Assembly (NCBI GenBank): GCA_905210855.1
Contig: CAJLYL010000063.1
Coordinates: 1-9,696 of the forward strand
Length of the DNA: 9,696 nucleotides
Source of the DNA: an uncultured Clostridia bacterium
Lineage (GTDB): Bacteria > Bacillota > Clostridia > UMGS1810
Reading direction: 5' to 3'
Below, piece after piece: positions 6,127-9,696 of the stretch (positions are counted from its first letter, which is position 1; the number at the start of each line of letters is the position of its first letter). Below the pieces are notes generated by a model. The model saw only the letters and a list, made by a program, of their open reading frames with translations, was not told the origin of the DNA and made no database searches. Both the position numbers and the translations under genes were made by a program.

Positions 6127-7938
6127 ATGTGTGGAATAGTTGGTTATGTAGGAAAACGTCAGGCGACTCCAATATTGCTTGACGGATTGGAAAAACTGGA
6201 GTACAGAGGCTATGATTCTGCCGGAATAGCCATCATGGACGGCAGCATTAAGTGCTGCAAAATCAAAGGCAGACTTGCCAACCTGCGCGAAGCGGTTAAA
6301 GGCACCGATACAGAGGGAACAGTAGGCATAGGTCACACCAGATGGGCGACCCACGGCGAACCGTCCGATGTCAACTCTCACCCTCACCTGAGCTCCGACG
6401 GCTCAATAGCTGTCGTACACAACGGAATTATAGAGAATTACGAAGCACTGCGCGATTTTCTCAAAGAAAACGGATATACGTTTAAATCCGAAACAGATTC
6501 CGAAACAATCCCGAATCTTATTCATTACTATTACAAAGGCGACCTTCTTGACGCGGTGATAAAGGCTACATCCAAGCTCACGGGCAGCTATGCAATCTGT
6601 GTGCTCTGCACCTCTGCGCCCAATGAGATTGTCGCAGTAAGGAAGGACAGCCCGCTTATCGTCGGTCTGCGCGATGACGAAAAATTCGTTGCGTCCGACA
6701 TCCCTGCCGTGCTTAAGGAAACAAGAAGCGTTTATCTGCTTGAGGATAACGAATATGTTGTTCTCAAGGCGAACTCGGCAAGAATTTTCACCGCGGACAA
6801 AGAGGAAATCAGCAGAAACATATATAACGTAACCTTTGACGCAAACGCAGCGGAAAAAGAGGGCTACGACCACTTTATGCTCAAGGAGATTCACGAGCAG
6901 CCCAAGGCTGTGCGCGACACCCTCACGGGCAGAATAGCACTCGGCGAAAAGGTCAGCTTCGATTCGCTGACCGCCGAAGATATCAAGGACATAGACAAAA
7001 TATACATCATTGCCTGCGGCACGGCATATCACGCTGGACTTGTGGGCAAGGCGGCAATCGAGAGACTGGCAAAGATACCTGTCGAGACGGACATCGCATC
7101 GGAATTCCGTTACAGAGATCCGCTCATCGGCAAAAACAATCTGCTCGTAATAGTCAGCCAGTCGGGCGAGACTGCGGACACACTCGCGGCAATGCGCCTT
7201 GCAAAATCAAAAGGGGCAAAAGTGCTTGCGGTCACAAATGTTGTGGGCAGCACCGCGTCCAGGGAAGCCGATTATGTGTTCTACACCCATGCAGGACCCG
7301 AGATAGCCGTTGCATCCACCAAGGCTTACACAACACAGCTTATTGCAATGTACACCCTGGCGCTGTTCCTTGCCGAGAACAAAGGCACGGTCGGCACACA
7401 GCAGATGGAGGAGCTGAAAGCCGGATTGCTGGAGCTGCCGGGCAAGATTGAAGAGGCACTCAAAAACGAAGATACAATAGCTAAGATGAGCATAGACCTC
7501 ACCAAAGAGAGCGACGCATTCTTCCTCGGCAGAGGGCTTGACTATGCCGTGGCAATGGAGGGCTCGCTCAAGCTCAAGGAGATATCCTACATTCACTCCG
7601 AGCCGTATGCCGGCGGAGAGCTGAAGCACGGCCCTATCGCACTGATAGAGAAAGACACCGTTGTAATCGCGATATCCACCAACGAGGGGCTTAAACCCAA
7701 GATGGACTCCAATGTAAAAGAGGTCATCACACGCGGCGCTTATGTAATCGGCGTGACAACAGAAGGATTTGACAACACAGGATACAGACAGACAATCACA
7801 ATCCCGCGCATGAATGAACTGTTCACACCCGTTGTGTCCGTTGTGCCGCTGCAACTGATTGCATATTATGTGTCTGTTTCAAAGGGGCTTGATGTGGATA
7901 AACCGAGAAATCTTGCAAAATCGGTAACAGTAGAATAA
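6127..7938 (+). CDS. glmS: Glutamine--fructose-6-phosphate aminotransferase (isomerizing), GlmS
   Basis: Makes glucosamine-6-phosphate and glutamate from fructose-6-phosphate and glutamine, the first step towards UDP-GlcNAc, peptidoglycan and other amino sugars; cytosolic. The start at 6127 is set by AAGGAGG at 6112-6118 and by Cys2, which becomes the N-terminal nucleophile after Met removal (MCGIVGYVG). Earlier in-frame starts would bury that Cys. The class II glutamine amidotransferase domain (about 2-220) shows HTRWATHG (70-77), NGIIENY (99-105) and SETDSE (121-126). Two SIS sugar-isomerase domains follow, with IIACGTAYHA, SQSGETADT and STKAYTTQ in the first and FFLGRGLDYAVAMEGSLKLKE in the second. 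The C-terminus KPRNLAKSVTVE is the conserved end that carries the isomerase-site lysine. The 603 residues are full length. Expression should be controlled by the upstream ribozyme. Confidence 0.98.
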   Translation: MCGIVGYVGKRQATPILLDGLEKLEYRGYDSAGIAIMDGSIKCCKIKGRLANLREAVKGTDTEGTVGIGHTRWATHGEPSDVNSHPHLSSDGSIAVVHNGIIENYEALRDFLKENGYTFKSETDSETIPNLIHYYYKGDLLDAVIKATSKLTGSYAICVLCTSAPNEIVAVRKDSPLIVGLRDDEKFVASDIPAVLKETRSVYLLEDNEYVVLKANSARIFTADKEEISRNIYNVTFDANAAEKEGYDHFMLKEIHEQPKAVRDTLTGRIALGEKVSFDSLTAEDIKDIDKIYIIACGTAYHAGLVGKAAIERLAKIPVETDIASEFRYRDPLIGKNNLLVIVSQSGETADTLAAMRLAKSKGAKVLAVTNVVGSTASREADYVFYTHAGPEIAVASTKAYTTQLIAMYTLALFLAENKGTVGTQQMEELKAGLLELPGKIEEALKNEDTIAKMSIDLTKESDAFFLGRGLDYAVAMEGSLKLKEISYIHSEPYAGGELKHGPIALIEKDTVVIAISTNEGLKPKMDSNVKEVITRGAYVIGVTTEGFDNTGYRQTITIPRMNELFTPVVSVVPLQLIAYYVSVSKGLDVDKPRNLAKSVTVE

Positions 7939-7960
7939 TTAACACATAAACTAATCCCTC

Positions 7961-8060
7961 GAGAGTGTGAAAAAAAGTCTGTAAATTTGATTCCTTCTAT
8001 GATAGAATATAAATAATATCATAGGAGGAATCAAATTTACAGACTTTTTTTCACACTCTC
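7961..8060. terminator. 100-bp foldback palindrome, likely bidirectional terminator between glmS and the kinase pseudogene
   Basis: Arms at 7961-8004 and 8017-8060 are 44-bp inverted copies with one mismatch (7995 T against 8026 G, a wobble in the plus-strand RNA); the loop is 12 bases. Inside each arm is a run of seven A (7970-7976) or seven T (8045-8051). On either strand the transcript therefore forms a strong inner stem followed directly by U7, the layout of an intrinsic terminator serving both convergent genes. The stem is much longer than a terminator needs. The right arm contains the last seven codons and stop of the truncated kinase (8037-8060 on the minus strand). Confidence 0.85.
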
Positions 8061-8902
8061 CAAAAAACCTTTTGCAAACTGTTCGTGTTTTTCTAAATCA
8101 AACCAAATTTTCGAAAGGTCAATCTCATCCTCATTACCGCTTGATGCGCCAAAACGCAAAGCGTCACCGAAATCATACAAAAGTGAGCCGGGCATAACCG
8201 TATCAAGATCTATCACACAAAGCCCCTCATTTGTATCCTTGTCAAAAAGCACATTGTTGAGCTTTGTGTCATTATGTGTAACTCGAATCGGAACTGTGCC
8301 GTCTGCAATTTTTCACGTTATTTTATCGGCATATGAACTGTATGACAATGCAAATTCAATTTCTTTTTCTGCCATCGAAGCCCTTGTTTGCTGCATTATT
8401 CTTTATTACTTCCTCAAGCTGTTTTACTCTTTTTGGCGTATTGTGAAAATCAAAAATTGTCTCGTTCAGCTGTTCGTCAGGAAAATCCGAAAGCATAGCT
8501 TGAAATCTACCGAATGCTTTTCCACAGTGATAAAGCTGAATCGGATTTTCGACAAAATCATAGCTCACAGAATTTTCAACAAAAGAATATATGCGATAGT
8601 AATTATTATCATCGTCTATGTAGAAACTTTTGCCGTCCTTAGTACGAATAACGGTCATTCCCGCGCGACTTGTCACCGCCGGATTCTTCTATCTTTTTGC
8701 CGATATGATTTGTTATATTGACGATATTTTCCATCACATTTTCAGGCTCTTTGAATATATTTTTATTGATTTTTTGCAAAATGAATCTTGGCGCACTTTC
8801 GCACAAATATGTATCGTTTATATGCCCATTCCCGTAAGGCTCTATTTTGGTGTCAATCTCAAAATGCGAACATATTTCTTTTAATTTATTAGATTCCGTC
8901 AT
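8037..8902 (-). pseudogene. Broken sugar kinase of the aminoglycoside phosphotransferase fold (NahK-like)
   Basis: Remnant of an APH-fold kinase, probably an anomeric sugar-1-kinase like N-acetylhexosamine 1-kinase. Three frames carry collinear pieces. 8902 to about 8668 has the N-lobe (YGNGHINDTY, FILQKINKNIF, ending GGDKSR). About 8664 to 8384 resumes in another frame (TVIRTKDGKSFYIDDD, then FHNTPKR). From about 8380 a third frame gives EKEIEFALSYSS, an in-frame TGA at 8313-8315, then the catalytic THNDTKLNN and metal-binding VIDLDTVMPGSLLYDFG segments. The reading frame ends after FAKGFLESVKKSL, where homologues go on for roughly 90-100 residues. The first break fits loss of one CG unit in CGCGCG (8663-8667); the second fits one extra G in GGG (8381-8383). 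The ATG at 8902 overlaps the upstream nucleotidyltransferase end by 14 bases. Sequencing error could explain single lesions but hardly all of them. Confidence 0.88.
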
Positions 8903-9696
8903 AATATCCCTTTTGCATTTTTTCTGTCAGCGCATCGCCGACAAATTTCTTATCCTCACGATATGTTACTCCGTACCATTTATCTCCGCTTTGGAGTACT
9001 TTTATGTCAAAACCGCGGTTGTGTATCATGTTGTTAATTACCGTAGGAATGTAGAATTCATCCTTTAACGGATTCTGCATATTCGCAAGGAAGGATTTGA
9101 AATCATTTTCAACATACTCAAAGACATCAGGCGTGAGCCCCCACATATTCATAGAAACTGTTGTATCAAGCGGAATACCGCAATTTTTGTCAAGATTACA
9201 TTCTTCGGTAATACTCCTAAGATACCAGTTTTCAATCTCGCAAATGCCTCTGCTGACCGTGCCGTTTTCGGTAAGCGTATTTCCAAGTCTGTAACCAACC
9301 ATGCACATTTCGTTTTCGCTTTTAAGATGATCGCAAATAATCTTGTACGCTTCTTTGCCATAATAGTCATCAGCATTTATAAGTGCAAACGATGCATCTA
9401 TCTTATCTTTGACACAGTATACCGCGTGTCCCGTACCCCACGGTTTTTCTCTGCCGCCGGGTACAGATACACCGTCGGGCAGATTGCTTAAATCCTGAAT
9501 TACATAGTCAGTGTCAATCATATTTTCAACGCGCTTGCCTATAATCCTCCTGAATTCTTTTTCAATATCTTTTCGCGTTATGAAAATCACCTTGTTAAAG
9601 CCGGCTTTAACCGCATCGTAAACAGAAAAATCAAGAATAATCTCGCCGCTCGGAATTATAGCGTCAAGCTGTTTTAATCCGCCGTAACGGCTACCC
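8889..9696 (-). CDS. Sugar-phosphate nucleotidyltransferase (NTP_transferase family), 5' end beyond window
   Basis: Transfers a nucleotidyl group to a sugar-1-phosphate; probably partner of the adjacent kinase, making a UDP- or other NDP-sugar. 269 codons are present (frame from 9695), lacking perhaps 10-15 N-terminal residues. The first visible residues, GSRYGGLKQLDAI, are the rest of the glycine-rich nucleotide-binding loop (usually AAGMGSRYGGLKQ). Then come an IILDFSVYDA-AGFNKVIFITRKDI segment, PWGTGHAV, the metal-binding INADDYYG, and NMWGLTPDVFEYV. The end LTEKMQKGYYDGI resembles homologue ends. A GTG lies at 9590, but the conserved sequence continues upstream of it, so it is not the start. 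The gene itself has no lesion in view. Its 3' end overlaps the kinase start, as in intact pairs of this kind. Substrate not determined; an amino sugar would fit the NahK-like partner and glmS nearby. Confidence 0.9.
   Translation of the reverse strand, partial: GSRYGGLKQLDAIIPSGEIILDFSVYDAVKAGFNKVIFITRKDIEKEFRRIIGKRVENMIDTDYVIQDLSNLPDGVSVPGGREKPWGTGHAVYCVKDKIDASFALINADDYYGKEAYKIICDHLKSENEMCMVGYRLGNTLTENGTVSRGICEIENWYLRSITEECNLDKNCGIPLDTTVSMNMWGLTPDVFEYVENDFKSFLANMQNPLKDEFYIPTVINNMIHNRGFDIKVLQSGDKWYGVTYREDKKFVGDALTEKMQKGYYDGI

Noticed and set aside
5915..6139. 74-codon open frame through the glmS leader
   Set aside because: It lies within the glmS ribozyme and overlaps the glmS start; the bases are explained by conserved RNA structure.
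8313..8315. In-frame TGA in the kinase as selenocysteine or stop recoding
   Set aside because: Two frameshifts and a C-terminal truncation in the same gene show decay, and TGA is a normal stop here in hydF, hydC and two of the small genes.
8356..8676. Middle kinase fragment, and the 8037-8252 fragment, as independent small genes
   Set aside because: Both are collinear pieces of one APH-fold kinase in shifted frames, without their own ribosome binding sites or family-typical starts.

Overview
The window looks like a chromosomal segment from an anaerobic, fermentative Clostridia bacterium (Bacillota), probably of the Oscillospiraceae/Ruminococcaceae or Lachnospiraceae type. The evidence is an [FeFe]-hydrogenase system, strong AGGAGG-type ribosome binding sites, a glmS ribozyme upstream of glmS (a Bacillota hallmark), and a kinase/nucleotidyltransferase pair that I know from gut clostridia. 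I see no tRNA, rRNA, CRISPR array, insertion sequence or phage gene.

Left part (1-4613) is the hydrogenase block. On the minus strand, a 161-aa thioredoxin-like [2Fe-2S] subunit (HydC/NuoE type) is followed by an FMN/NADH-binding subunit (HydB/NuoF type) that runs off the left edge. The catalytic HydA subunit would be expected just beyond that edge. Divergently on the plus strand lie hydG and hydF, two of the three H-cluster maturation genes; hydE is not in the window. The ~237-bp divergent region holds a promoter for each side, an operator-like dyad and phased T-tracts.

Middle (4614-5864). The hydF end faces a minus-strand trio of small genes of unknown function (79, 110 and 98 codons). The convergent junction holds two long, unrelated near-perfect inverted repeats in tandem. 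The first two small proteins share a short Asn-Pro-Asp motif; the third ends in two hydrophobic segments. The trio's promoter is back-to-back with the glmS promoter, and their -35 hexamers overlap almost completely.

glmS region (5806-7938). A TTGACA/TATAAT promoter, a complete-looking glmS ribozyme that would cut about 22 nt after the transcription start, a ~96-nt spacer with possible extra structure, and a full-length glmS.

Right part (7939-9696) is more AT-rich. A sugar-phosphate nucleotidyltransferase (5' end outside the window) overlaps a downstream sugar kinase of the aminoglycoside-phosphotransferase fold (NahK-like). The kinase is a wreck: two frameshifts, one in-frame TGA, and loss of the C-terminal part. 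Its broken 3' end is embedded in a 100-bp foldback palindrome (44-bp arms, one mismatch) that lies 22 bp after the glmS stop and looks like a bidirectional terminator.

The most unusual signals are the three long inverted repeats at the two convergent junctions, especially the one made from the truncated kinase end; the overlapping glmS/small-ORF promoters; and the uncharacterised small-gene trio. I do not see a clear-cut new defence or mobile system here.
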